In this document: one piece after another, positions 1 to 10,456 of the stretch
Numbering within the stretch: the first letter of the stretch is position 1
How the letters are laid out: each line of letters opens with the position of its first letter
Translations under genes and position numbers: made by a program
NCBI RefSeq assembly: GCF_000143415.4
Contig: NW_003314271.1
Location: forward strand, 1,591,769 to 1,655,768
Direction of reading: 5' to 3'
From: Selaginella moellendorffii
Lineage: Eukaryota > Streptophyta > Lycopodiopsida > Selaginellales > Selaginellaceae
DNA: 64,000 bases
The notes under the pieces: generated by a model
The model's input: only the letters and a program-made list of their open reading frames with translations
Databases searched by the model: none
Told to the model about the DNA's origin: nothing

Positions 1-103
1 TTCCCTTCCAACCTATAGTGCTTGATAGATGCTGGATTGGATCCAAAAGAACAATGGTTGTAGTGATCGATGTTCGTCAAAGTTTATGAATCCAAACAGA
101 TGA

Positions 104-1536
104 TTAGATGTTCTTGAGTGTGCACAGCATACCCAAGGGGAAACTGGGCTCGAAGAAGCTCCCACTCAAGATTTGCCTCGTGATGATCCGGTTTGCTGCT
201 TCGGTGTAGTGAACTCCATCCCAATTGAGAAACGCAGATGGATTCTTACAAGTCGTTGACGCCACCGTCTTCCCAGCCATCACTTTGCTCTCCCCACATT
301 GCACCGCAAAATTGTAATTGTAGTTCCCTCCAATCCCACAGCAGGCCTTGGTGGCAAACTGGAATCCTGTAAAGTCAACCATGGTCAGAGATTCGTTGAC
401 CGCTTATGTTCTTGTGGTGTTACCATTGCTCGCAGCCTTGAGGGTAAGCGAATATTTGATGTCATAAGTGTTCGTGTAGATTATAGTGCTGCCTGGGAGC
501 TGGCTACGGAGGCTGCTCAAAGCCTGCTTGAGCAAGCCATTGTAGTGCTGCGTGACTTGGTTGAATTCGATAGCGCACCCAGCTTGATCGTAGCTCACCC
601 GGAGATTTGGGAAGTTTGTGAGGAAGTATGGGATGCAGCCCTGGGGCCCAACGTCCGAGACTAGGAATGTTCGTCCTCCCTCGGCATACACGCCCTGTGT
701 AGATTCAATGCAAACACACAAAAGGTATCTTCAGCGAAATCTATATGTAAGAGTTTTTCCATGTCGTCGACCTTGACAAGCGCGATGATTCCATCCACTG
801 CCCGGAAAATGTATGCTTTGAGCTGGTCGAAGTTCATGTTTCGGTTGTATCCATAGCTAAAGTCGTTCCCGCCAATGTCGACGATGTAGAGCGCTCGAGA
901 GAAGGCATCCCTGGCGGGAAGAGCGTTGAGAGAGTTCCCTGGGAACATCATGATTGATCAAGAATGTATGAGCGGGAAATGTAGCTATCAATCTTGGAGA
1001 GAACGGAATGGAATAGATCCGGGGATTCATATCCTTGCCTGTTACAAGGACTTTTTGCTTGAACTCTCGAAACTGGTTGAGCTGGACGTTCAGCGAGAAA
1101 GGGCTGATGTAAGTCACGGCTTGGGACGTCGCTCCAGCCGTGGCGAAGTTGACGCCAGTGGTGAAGTTGGATCCCACCGCTTGGAAGAAGGAACTTAGAT
1201 ATGGAATTCCTAGAGCTTCAGCTATTGCAGTGAAACAACAAAGAAGAACTCAGTGCAATTCAAGCTTGTATAGTGAAACACTTCACTTATGAAATCGATT
1301 CCAAGGCGGCCATCGCTGTATCTCAGGAATGGCCTCCCGGGAAACGTCATGCCATAGGGTGGGAACTCGGATTGGCTGAAAGTCGGGAATGCCGTCTGGA
1401 TTCCTCCGGTATCGGAGGTGGAATCTCCAAAGTTGAAAATGGCAGGAAACACACAGGCCGAAGATGCGCCCAAGAATCCCCCAAAGATTCCACTCCCCGC
1501 CGCCAGCAGCACGAGAAAACTCGCATGGAATTCCAT
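104..1536 (-). CDS. GDSL esterase/lipase
   Basis: This is a secreted GDSL-family serine esterase/lipase acting on acyl esters; the natural substrate cannot be told. I resolve five exons: 1287-1536, 1039-1221, 772-938, 424-694 and 104-366. They sum to 1134 nt (377 aa) in one continuous frame. The N-terminus is a hydrophobic signal peptide. Block I (FGDSTSD, nucleophile Ser) follows near residue 37, then the GVNFATAGAT block, the GGND block (oxyanion Asn) and the C-terminal WDGVHYTEAA block with catalytic Asp and His. Length matches the plant family. The intron at 939-1038 appears to use a GC donor (ACAG/gcaagg). The ATG lies 124 bp from the ATG of the divergent carboxylesterase copy to the right. 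Recognition is confident; biological role is open. Confidence 0.92.
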
Positions 1537-1660
1537 GGTGCTCCTATGTTTTGCCCCAAGTTTTTAAACCTCTCAAAAGCTGACGTGGTATGCCACGTGT
1601 GTATCATACGTGGCAGATTTAAATTCTACTCTTTGGCGGCTAGGGTTTGAAGCTCTGGCT

Positions 1661-2667
1661 ATGGCGGAGAATGTGGCTCGCGATCTTGTTCTTCCAGGCG
1701 CGACACTTCACGCGGATGGATCCTTCTCGCGCCAGGCTATCTGCCATCCTGTTTCAGCGAGATCGGATTCATCTAGTTCGATTGTTTCCAGGGATGTGAC
1801 CATCGACGATGGCCTCGGCCTGTGGGCGAGGATCTTCCTGCCCAAGCGCCTCAAAGGCGAATGCGTGGATCCAAATGCCCTAAAATCCCCAGTGCTGATG
1901 TACTTCCATGGCGGTGGCTTCGTCGCGATGAGCGCGAGCTTCTTTGGTTTTCATGACTTCTGCGAGGAGATTTCCAGGTGGCTGGGAGTGCTCGTCGTCT
2001 CCGTGGAATACCGACTAGCGCCCGAGAATCGCCTCCCAGTGGCGTACGAGGATGGATTCGCGGCGCTCAAGTGGCTGGGACAAGATCAGGGAGGGCTCAG
2101 CGACCCATGGCTCGCGGCCCATGCCGATCTCTCCAGCGTGTTCTTGGTGATAGCTCTGGTGCCAATCTCGCGCACCATTTGAGCGTCCGGGCGGCCGCTC
2201 CTGCGAGCTGGGGTGATCTGGGACCAGTGCGAATCGTGGGCCGCGTGTTGATCCAGCCCTCTTTCGCGAGCGTGGCGAGGAAGCCGTCGGAGATGCTGCG
2301 CGACGATCCAAGCAAGGTCTCGCCCAGCACGCTGATGATGGATCGGTTCTGGGAGCTGGCTCTGCCGATTGGGGCGAGCAGAGATCATCCTTTTTGCAAC
2401 ATCGCGTTGGCCAAGGGCGATCTTGCCGGGATCCTCCTGCCCCGGACGCTTGTCGTTGTGGGGGGGCTGGATGTTGTTCGCGATCACGGCGTGGAGTACT
2501 CCGGGATTCTCCGCGAGTGTGGCAAAAATGTCAAGCTTGTTGAGTTTGAGAGCTGCGATCACGCATTCTACTTGAACGGTAGTACGGAGAGCACGTCCCG
2601 TTCTTACACGACTAGATGCGTGAACTTGCAGTACGGATGCAGCTTTATTTTATGTACGGACAGATAA
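1661..2667 (+). pseudogene. CXE-type carboxylesterase, frameshifted
   Basis: This is a third copy of the plant carboxylesterase (CXE, alpha/beta hydrolase) family seen intact at 2679-3632 and 3779-4780. The ATG at 1661 aligns with the starts of the two neighbours. The oxyanion HGGG motif and the YRLAPENRLP stretch are intact. At about 2147 the reading frame slips. Compared with the neighbours, about four bases are missing exactly where they read VGDSSG, so the first Gly of the GxSxG nucleophile elbow is lost and the frame shifts. The remainder reads on in another frame from about 2149. After the catalytic-His region (CDHAFY) the C-terminus diverges from both paralogs. I see no intron that would repair the frame. 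A sequencing error is the alternative. Confidence 0.75.
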
Positions 2668-2678
2668 TACTTTTAGGG

Positions 2679-3632
2679 CTAAGCGAATATACCTTGGGCG
2701 AATGTAGCTACCTTGTCGAGGAAGTGAGCCGTTTCCTGGGATTCCAGAGCGATGTAGAAGGCGTGTGCAGCGTTCTCGATCACCAGGAGCTCGAGATCCT
2801 TGCTAGAACCTCCCATTGTCTCCATGAATTCCTTTGCTCGATCGCAGAGCACGTCCTCGCCGCCCGCGACGATGAGGGTCTTGGGCAGGGGGTGATCCGG
2901 CGCTGCTACGCGGCAGTAGGGATGATCTCTGTCGGCCCCAATCGGCAACGCGAGCTCCCAGAATCGATCGCACATATCCGTGCTGATTAGTGGAGTGGGC
3001 GACCGGTGCTTGGTCTCGGATGGAACCCGAGCGACGCCGCCAAAGAAAGGCTGGATCAAGACGGTGCCCACGACCTGGATATCGCTCATGGCAGGATCCT
3101 CGGCCGCCGCAAGCATCGGGAGCATATGGTGGACGAGATTCGCGCCAGAGCTGTCACCCACGAGCAAGGTCTTGGAGAGATCGGCGTGAGCGGCAAGCCA
3201 AGGATCCTTGCGCCCTCCTTGCTCTTGAGCGAGCCACTTGAGCGCCGCGAATCCATCGTGGTACGCCGCGGGGAGCCGATTCTCGGGAGCCAGCCGATAG
3301 TTGACCGAGATCACGATCGCGCCCATTTTCTTGGCGAGGAGCTCGCAGAGGACGTGGTACTCCATGGTATCGGCGGTGAAGCACACGAATCCGCCGCCAT
3401 GGAAGTAGAACGCTACTGGAACTTGCCTGGAGTGGTGGATCACTTGATCGGCAGGGAGGAAGATCCTCGCCCAGAGGCCGCGCTCCTCGTCGATGATCAC
3501 GTCTCGCGAGGCGATTGGATGGGCGCCGGGATTTGCCTCGACGCAAAGGGATTTTGGCATGGATCTACGAGCAAAGGATCGATCAGCGAAGAACACTCCA
3601 TCCGGGAATTCCATAGCAACTTTGGGCGCCAT
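2679..3632 (-). CDS. CXE-type carboxylesterase (GID1-like alpha/beta hydrolase)
   Basis: A single-exon 317-aa alpha/beta hydrolase of the plant carboxylesterase/HSL family that includes GID1-related CXE enzymes. It hydrolyses small acyl esters, probably in the cytosol, since no signal peptide is visible. Visible catalytic features are the HGGGF oxyanion motif, GDSSG with the nucleophile Ser, Asp in the GGEDVLCDR loop and the terminal AAHAFY His. The triad is therefore complete and it should be an enzyme rather than a gibberellin receptor, which would lack the catalytic His. It is convergent with the broken copy at 1661-2667 (11 bp apart) and tandem with the next copy at 3779-4780. Confidence 0.92.
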   Translation of the reverse strand: MAPKVAMEFPDGVFFADRSFARRSMPKSLCVEANPGAHPIASRDVIIDEERGLWARIFLPADQVIHHSRQVPVAFYFHGGGFVCFTADTMEYHVLCELLAKKMGAIVISVNYRLAPENRLPAAYHDGFAALKWLAQEQGGRKDPWLAAHADLSKTLLVGDSSGANLVHHMLPMLAAAEDPAMSDIQVVGTVLIQPFFGGVARVPSETKHRSPTPLISTDMCDRFWELALPIGADRDHPYCRVAAPDHPLPKTLIVAGGEDVLCDRAKEFMETMGGSSKDLELLVIENAAHAFYIALESQETAHFLDKVATFAQGIFA

Positions 3633-3645
3633 TGTTAAAAAATGC

Positions 3646-3721
3646 TATAGGGATACTTTGCTTTAAAGACGGCGATATCACGGACTTATAGGGATACTTT
3701 TCTTTAAAGACGGCGATACCA
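3646..3721. repeat. 41-bp direct repeat, two copies
   Basis: A roughly 35-bp sequence beginning TATAGGGATACTTT and containing TTTAAAGACGGCGATA occurs twice with a 41-bp period. It lies between the two intact carboxylesterase genes, upstream of the 2679-3632 gene and downstream of the 3779-4780 gene. The two copies differ at only a few positions, so the duplication is recent. No function is evident. Confidence 0.8.
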
Positions 3722-3778
3722 TGGCGCGTGGACCTTGAGGAGATGGAATACGGTGAGATTGCTTATGCCAGCCAATTT

Positions 3779-4780
3779 CTAAACCTTGGAATTAATCTTT
3801 GGGATTAAACCATGGACGAATGCAGATATTTTCTCGAGGAGCTGGGCGGTTTTCTCGGACTCTGGAACAATGTAGAAGGCGTGACCGGCATTCTCGACGA
3901 CCAGGAGCTCAAGATCCTTTCCACACTCTCGCATCACCTCCGCGAATTCCACCACGCGATCGCACAGAACGTCCTCGCTGCCAGCGACGACCAAGGCCTT
4001 GGGCAGAGCTTCGATTTCGCGCAGCTGGGCTTTGAGATCCGGCGCAACGACATGGCAGTAGGGGTGATCCCTGCTCGCTCCGATTGGCAGCGCGAGCTCC
4101 CACAATTGATCGCTCAGATCCGTCGTGAGCGTCGAATTGGGCGGTTGGGGCTTGGTCTCGGATGGGAACCGAGCAATCCCGCCAAAGAATGGCTGGATCA
4201 AGACCTGTCCCATGATCCGCATCTCGCCCAAATCCTCCACTGCTGCTCGCACTGTGACATGGTGCGCGAGATTTCCCCCGGCGCTATCGCCCATCACCAG
4301 GATCTTGGACAGATCGGCATGGGAAGCGAGCCATGGATCTCTGCGCCCACCCTGCTCGTCCGCGAGCCACTTGAGCGCCGCGAATCCATCCTCGTATGCT
4401 GCCGGGAGCCGATTCTCGGGAGCTAGCCTGTAGTTCACGCCAATCACGAGGGCTCCCAGTTTCTCGGCGATGCTCGAGCAGAGGACATGGAAGATGAAGA
4501 AATCGGCGGACAAGGTCACGAATCCCCCGCCGTGGAAGAAAAGCACTACTGGGAGCTTGGGAGAATCGCCCTCGCCCTTACCTTGGACTTGATCGGTGGG
4601 GAGAAAGATCCTCGCCCAAATGCCGTGCTCCTCGTCGATCACCGCGTCCCTCGAGGCGATTGGACTGGCGCTGGGATTCGCTGGAACGCGCAGGAATTTG
4701 GGCATCGATTTGCGAGCAAAGGATCGATCCACGAAGAACACTCCATCGGGGAATTCCCTGGCGATCTCCGGGGACGCCAT
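3779..4780 (-). CDS. CXE-type carboxylesterase (GID1-like alpha/beta hydrolase)
   Basis: A single-exon 333-aa paralog of the carboxylesterase at 2679-3632. The ATG at 4780 (MASPEIAREFPDG) aligns with its neighbour; a longer reading would need a non-ATG start. It has the HGGGF oxyanion motif, GDSAGGN nucleophile elbow, Asp in the GSEDVLCDR loop and His in AGHAFY, so the triad is complete. It has an extra charged linker (QGKGEGDSPK) before the HGGG strand. The intergenic space to the divergent dynamin gene is only 149 bp, suggesting a shared promoter region. Substrate is unknown. Tandem duplication with decay of one copy is typical of this family. Confidence 0.93.
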   Translation of the reverse strand: MASPEIAREFPDGVFFVDRSFARKSMPKFLRVPANPSASPIASRDAVIDEEHGIWARIFLPTDQVQGKGEGDSPKLPVVLFFHGGGFVTLSADFFIFHVLCSSIAEKLGALVIGVNYRLAPENRLPAAYEDGFAALKWLADEQGGRRDPWLASHADLSKILVMGDSAGGNLAHHVTVRAAVEDLGEMRIMGQVLIQPFFGGIARFPSETKPQPPNSTLTTDLSDQLWELALPIGASRDHPYCHVVAPDLKAQLREIEALPKALVVAGSEDVLCDRVVEFAEVMRECGKDLELLVVENAGHAFYIVPESEKTAQLLEKISAFVHGLIPKINSKV

Positions 4781-4929
4781 TGACAAACTTTTAATGCCTG
4801 TTGTGAGAGCAACTCCAACGATAGAGAGGGTGCCACGTGGCAGGGGGTGTTTTTTTTTAAAAGGCTATTTTTTCCCTCGCTTTTTGAAATTTAGGGCTCA
4901 TGTGATTTTTGGGGCATTCTTGTTTGGCG

Positions 4930-7589
4930 ATGGAGAGCTTGATCGGGCTCGTGAACAAGATCCAGAGGGCTTGCACTGTGCTCGGCGATTATGGAGGCGA
5001 TCACTCCATGCCGACGCTGTGGGAATCGCTCCCGTCCGTGGCTGTTGTTGGAGGTCAGGTAAATGCCAGGGCTTCTTTTTATCTGTTTCTTCTGAATCTT
5101 GACAGCAATCAGAGCTCGGGAAAATCATCTGTGCTGGAAAGCGTCGTCGGCCGCGACTTTCTTCCCAGAGGATCAGGTAATCACAAGAAAAGGCAAAGAA
5201 CCACAAAGAATCTGGATCTTATCAGCGTTTGCTACTTAGGCATTGTTACCAGGAGGCCTTTGGTGCTCCAGCTCCACAAAACAGAGGGTGGCCAGGAGTA
5301 TGCGGAGTTTCTGCATAACCCGAAGATCAAGTTCTCGGACTTTTGTAAGTTTCCAGTCTTCCAAAGAAGCTTTTGGAAATTTATTTCCTTATTTTAGTTC
5401 CCTGGCAGCACTTGTGAGGAAGGAGATCGAGGATGAGACTGACAGAATGACTGGCCATACGAAGCAAATATCACCAGTACCTATTCATTTGAGCATCTAC
5501 TCTCCAAATGGTACTTGTCTTTCTCATCCTGTGAAGTTTTCAATGCCGTGGTTTGTTTATTCAGTTGTCAACCTGACTCTCATTGATTTGCCCGGATTGA
5601 CTAAAATTGCTGTCGGCAAGTGCATTTCTTTTTCTAAGATGATGTGCCTTCTTATACGTGTTGTTTTGCTACAGAGGGTCAACCGGATAGCATAGTGGCA
5701 GACATTGAAAATATGGTCCGATCTTATGTCGAAAAGGTATGCTAGTGTTCACTGACTTTCCAAATTGTTTACTTGAGACAGTCGTACAGCAAAACAGCAT
5801 CATTCTAGCCATCTCTCCAGCAAACCAAGACATTGCTACTTCTGATGCCATGAAACTGGCAAAAGAAGTTGATCCAACAGGTATGAGTTCATGCTCTCGT
5901 ATTTAGTTGTGAATGCCACAAATCTGTTAGACAGGCGAACGAACTTTTGGAGTGCTGACAAAACTTGACCTCATGGACAAGGGTACAAACGCTCTCGAGG
6001 TTATCGATTTTCTTTACTTGGGATAATCGGAGAATATCGTGTTTCTGCAGGTTCTCGAAGGTCGTGCGTATCGTTTACAGTTTCAGTGGGTTGGCGTTGT
6101 CAATCGTTCGCAAGCCGATATTAACAAAAGCGTGGACATGATAGCAGCGCGAAAAAAGGAACGCGAGTTTTTTGCAAGCAGCCCTGACTATGGACACTTG
6201 GCAAGCCGTATGGGATCGGAGTATTTAGCAAAAATGCTCTCCAAGGTGCGGTTTTCGTGTCATGTGCAACTGACTTCTGACATTGTTTTTACTTGTCGCA
6301 GCACCTTGAAACTGTGATCAAAACTCGTCTGCCGAGCATTCTGGCGTTGATAAACAAGAGTATTGATGAACTAGAACAGGAACTGAATCAGCTCGGGAGG
6401 CCGATTTCCCACGATGCCGGAGTATGGTTCCACCGTGTTTGCTCATGCGTAAGTTCTTACTCGGCTATTATCTCTTTCAGGCGCAACTGTACACGATTTT
6501 GGAGCTTTGCCGCGCCTTCGATCACGTTTTCAAAGCTCACTTGGATGGAGGGTAATATTATTTTTACAAAAGTCAGTTATTCTTACAGATCCTTGCAGAA
6601 GGCCTGGCGGTGAGCGCATCTATGTCGTGTTTGACAATCAACTTCCTGCCGCTCTCAAGAAACTACCAGTCGACAAGCATCTATCCATGCAAAACGTGAG
6701 AAAGATTGTAACGGAGGCCGATGGATACCAGCCACACCTGATCGCTCCGGAACAAGGATATAGACGCCTTATCGAAGGAACACTGGGCCTTTTCAGAGGG
6801 CCAGCAGAGGCGGTTGTGGATGCGGTATGCTAAAACTTCATGCTGGATCTTAACTGATAAATCTCGTGCAGGTACATTCCGTGTTGAAAGAGCTCGTAAG
6901 GAAAGCAATTGCGGAAACTCAAGTAAGTACTCTTTCAGCTCTGCATCACTGTCAGTTTTTTTATCTCAGGAACTGAAGCGTTTTCCAACGCTCCAAGCCG
7001 AGTTAGCTGCTGCCACGACCGAGGCACTAGAAAGATTCCGGGACGAGAGCCGAAAGTTTGTTCTCAGACTGGTGGACATGGAAGCCAGCTACTTGACTGT
7101 GGAGTACTTTCGCAAGCTTCCACCAGAGCTGGAAAAGGGAGGGAATCCCTCCGCCCTGACTGCTGATCGCTACACCGAAGCTCATCTCCGCAAGATTGGT
7201 AGAGTTCTCTTTGCCGTTTTCTCTGGTCTCAAAAGCTTACCAGTTCTATCTTTCCAGGGTCTCACGTAACCTCTTACATTATGATCGTATGTGAAACCTT
7301 GCGGCATTCCATTCCAAAGGCAGTAGTACACTGTCAAGTGCGTGAAGCCAAGCGCACATTGCTGGATACTTTCTATACTCAAGTTGGCAAAAAAGAGGTA
7401 ACACGTCGTGTAGATCGTTTTATTTGCCGGCCGATCGTGACACCCTCTTTAATGGCACAGGAGAAGCAGCTCCTCCAAATGCTCGACGAAGACCCCGCAT
7501 TGATGGAGCGGAGAGTCGCACTGGCAAAGCGCTTGGAGCTGTACAAAAACGCCCGAGACGACATTGACGCGGTGATGTGGGGGAAGTAG
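4930..7589 (+). CDS. DRP1: Dynamin-related protein 1 (phragmoplastin-type GTPase)
   Basis: A large GTPase that assembles on membranes during cell-plate formation and clathrin-mediated trafficking in plants. The coding region starts at [10 protein letters not shown] and is split into about sixteen short exons with introns of roughly 45-90 nt. In order I read the G1 loop (GGQ then SSGKS across an exon junction), the switch region with TRRP, the G3 motif (LIDLPGLTK), the G4 motif ([10 protein letters not shown]), the middle/stalk domain and the C-terminal GTPase effector domain ending [12 protein letters not shown]. There is no pleckstrin-homology or proline-rich domain, which places it in the DRP1 class (about 600 aa) rather than DRP2. 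All key motifs are intact. The 3' end is convergent with the minus-strand proline-rich gene. Confidence 0.95.
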
Positions 7590-7617
7590 AAAATCTAGAA
7601 ACCCGGAAGCTCGTCGT

Positions 7618-8685
7618 TCACTCACACTGCGATACCCGAAACATCTCGAGCAGCAGCAGCAGCAGCAGTACAATCGCTCTGGCCATCTTGGAGTTAGATC
7701 ACAACAACACAATGGAGACTTGAAAGAGACTAACTTACATCTCGGCACTCGCGCTGGAGGAGCAGCAGTTTTTGGCACTGAGACTCCAACTCCAGGTGGT
7801 AAGCAGCGGACACTTGTTTGAGCTTGGATCTTCTCTTCTCAATCGCAGCAGCTGGAAAAATGGAAACTAAGAAACGTTAGAACACCAAGGAATAAAACTT
7901 TGGAGCGCTAGAACACATTGTTTACCTCTAGCAGGATTGGCAGTGCTCGTAGTAGTCACGGGAGAGAGCCGAGGACTTGGGGTGGAAGACATCCTTTGCG
8001 ACGCCCCTCCAGCCACGGACACGCTAACCGGTCCCGCAAAGCTAGCCGGCGATACCAAGAATCCTCCAGGAGCGCGAGCTCCTGGCGGAGGTGGCGGCGG
8101 TGGCGGCGGCCCTGCCATGAAATTCATACCGCCACCATTGGCAAATCTCCAATCTTCCGTCGCTGGCGCTGGAGCTCGCTTTGATCCCACTCGTCGTACC
8201 GGGCCAGCGTTTGGAGGAGGTGGCGGGGAAGCTATGGCGGCCGCGTAGCTCGTTGGCGAGAGCGCATGGAGAGGCATGGTGAGAGATACCGGGAGAGGCA
8301 TCGCAGCGGGGGCGGTGGCCCATGGAGGATTCGAGGGCGGCTCTCTGTCGTCGTGGAACTCTTCGATCCTTTTGTGGATTCGTCTTGGAACGGGAGGCTG
8401 CTGGAGATTCTGGGAGGGAATTCGATGGAGCTGCTGCTGCTGCTGCTGGATTTGGTGCTGGTAGAAGTGGTAGATCGGGGCTCCCTGAGGAGGCGCCGGC
8501 GTGAGCATCGATCGCTTGCGTTCTTGCGGCGGCGGCGGCTGGAATTGGAAGGGCTGGATCATCGGTAGCTGCTGCTGCTGCTGCGTGGATTTCACGAGAC
8601 CTACCATGGATTGCGATGGCACTGTTGGGACGAGGACCTCGGGAAGCCGCCGGGCTTTCTTGGCGCTTGGAACGCCCGCTTCCAT
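7618..8685 (-). CDS. Proline/glutamine-rich protein of unknown function
   Basis: I do not recognise this protein. The ATG at 8685 opens MEAGVPSAKKARRLPEV; a slightly longer reading would need TTG. Proposed exons are 7926-8685, 7739-7851 and 7618-7686, all in phase, giving 313 aa. If the last intron is not spliced, the protein stops a few codons after 7739. The body is low-complexity: glutamine runs from CAG repeats, polyproline runs of up to nine, and an early basic KKARR patch that may be a nuclear signal. The second exon encodes a short charged helix (AIEKRRSKLKQVSAAYHLEL) likely to form a coiled coil, and is the best candidate for a conserved core. The ATG is only 37 bp from that of the divergent dioxygenase gene. 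Confidence 0.6.
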
Positions 8686-8722
8686 TCTGGAATACAAGGA
8701 AATCGAAGAGCCCTAAACCTCC

Positions 8723-9797
8723 ATGGCTAGGGTTCCTCAAGAAAATGATGGCATTGCGTGGGAAAGGCGCCAAGGGGATTCTTACCGCGTTAGCGAGGAA
8801 GAAATCGCGGCATTTCACCGCGATGGCTACGTGCATCTCCAGGTAAGAGCTCCATTCGATCGATTCGATGGATTGATCTCTCTCGGGATTAGGGAGTCTT
8901 GGCGGAGGATGAGATCGCGCAGCTCGAGCGTGAATTCATGGCGTTCCTGAGGCGTGAGATTCGCGTGGAAGGGCGGGATTTCTGCGACATGTCCGCGGAT
9001 TACTCCAAGCCAGTGGAGAGCTTCTCGATCATCAACATCATGCTTCCTTCCAAGTAAGAACTTTCGTTTATTCTTATCGATAGATGATAGATCGATGAGT
9101 GATCCATCTCCTCTTCCAGATACAATCCCTCTCTCAAAGGAAACATCTACCAGCGGAGAGCCGCCTCGATCTCACAGCAACTCCTGGGCGATGGCATGGT
9201 TTTCGACTACGATCAACTCCTCGCAAAGCCTCCAAACAAGCCGGACGCCGAATTCAAGTGGTAAGTTCGTCCAAGTTCTCCATCACTGTGCTCGTCATGG
9301 TTTCTTCCAGGCACCAAGATCTAGCCTACTGGCCGGTGACCAAGGACACCAGGACCGCCTCCTTCTGGCTCGCCATAGACGACTCCACCATCCAGAATGG
9401 CTGCTTGCAGTTCGTCCCAGGAACACACCTCGAGCACCAGCTCCGCGATCACGGCCCGGCTCACGGCGATCGCGAGAAATCCCACACTCTATTCGCTACT
9501 CTCGCGCCAGCCGACGCTCCAAAAGCCATGGAGATCCGCCGGGGCGACGTGACCGTCCACCACGAACGCTTGCTCCATGGATCCAGTGGCAATCTCAGCT
9601 CGGATAGCTGGAGGAGAGCTTGGGTGATCGCGTTTCGCAGCAAAGAGACCGTGGAGGAAGAACGTCGCATTGGCTTCACGCACTCTCACAACGATAAGCT
9701 CGAGGTGTTAAACTCGGTTGGCAGGGAAGGGGATTCGAACCGCGACGCATCTGGAATTTCCGGGAGTGGGCAGGATTCGAACCCGCGACCCAGCTAA
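8723..9797 (+). CDS. Phytanoyl-CoA dioxygenase (PhyH) family protein
   Basis: A non-haem Fe(II)/2-oxoglutarate-dependent oxygenase of the PhyH family; substrate unknown. Exons 8723-8842, 8893-9053, 9120-9260 and 9311-9797 join in frame to 909 nt (302 aa). The iron-binding facial triad is visible: HQD (His-x-Asp) at the start of the last exon and a distal His in HERLLHGSSGN. The downstream Arg in WRRAWV is suitable for 2-oxoglutarate binding. The N-terminal FHRDGYVHLQG motif is also family-typical. Homology seems to stop around GFTHSHNDKLEVLNS. The last 22 or so residues (GDSNRD, QDSNPRPS) are translated from tRNA T-arm-like DNA, so the C-terminus and stop look captured from inserted sequence. 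Confidence 0.88.
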
Positions 9798-9867
9798 ACT
9801 CGGGAAGGCGATTCGAACCGCGACGCGTTTGGTGTTTTCGTGAAGGGACCGGAGTCGAGCCCGCGAC
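9731..9867 (-). repeat. Four-copy tRNA T-arm / B-box-like array
   Basis: Read on the minus strand, four copies of a T-arm-like sequence (core GTCGCGGTTCGAATCC) lie at 9731-9746, 9773-9790, 9808-9824 and 9851-9867, about 36-42 bp apart. The first two match the RNA polymerase III B-box core GGTTCGANNCC exactly, and the other two carry one mismatch each. No complete tRNA cloverleaf is present, because the matching 5' acceptor strand is not found at tRNA distance. The array overlaps the 3' end of the dioxygenase reading frame and looks like tRNA-derived repeat sequence. Confidence 0.6.
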
Positions 9868-10456
9868 GGGGGTGACACGTCACACGTCCGCGTCAGCTTT
9901 AACCACCCAGAGGGTTAACCCATCGCCAAAACCACACAGTCGTGGTAAAACCATTCGCCTTGGATGTAAAGAACATAAAATTGCAAACCCGCCTCTCCAT
10001 TGGGCGACGTGTTCATTGTTGTGGTTTTGGTTTAGGTATTTCAAAACGGGAGAGACGCAAGGATCAGTGACGAGCGCGACAAACCGAGTATCGCTCGCGG
10101 CGCGGGGGCGCGCTTGATGCGGTCTTGGAGCTTGGAGCTAAATCCGCGGCGCGCGGCTGTCACAGGTCTGGCCAGATTTCTGGTGTTGGGAAATTTCCTC
10201 CTTGGCCCTCGCTGAGCCCCGGCTGCCAGGGCATAGCTTCGGCTCGAAAGGCGCGGGGAGATCCTGGATTGGGCGCTCCTTTTCTTGCATCTGGCCGATT
10301 TGATTCCGGTGATTGCAGTGGCAGCGCTCCCTTCATTGTGGCTGTGTTTCGACCCGCGCAATCGATCAATTTTGGCATTCTGGTTCTCGGGGCTGGGGGG
10401 CGCCAGCTCCCTAAGCATGCGCAAGCACAGGCATTGTCACTAGGAAGGTATCAAGC
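9868..10456. other. Intergenic region and SIN3 5' leader
   Basis: I find no convincing gene here. The right part is GC-rich and presumably contains the promoter and untranslated leader of the SIN3 gene. Short open frames on both strands show no recognisable domain. A small imperfect palindrome (TTTAACCACCCAGAGGGTTAACC) lies near 9898. Confidence 0.5.

Noticed and set aside
2015-2562. Long minus-strand ORFs across the broken carboxylesterase
   Set aside because: Antisense shadows of a GC-rich coding sequence; no independent homology.
9773-9790. Possible complete tRNA gene on the minus strand
   Set aside because: The T stem-loop is good, but no pairing acceptor strand, D arm or anticodon arm lies at tRNA distance.
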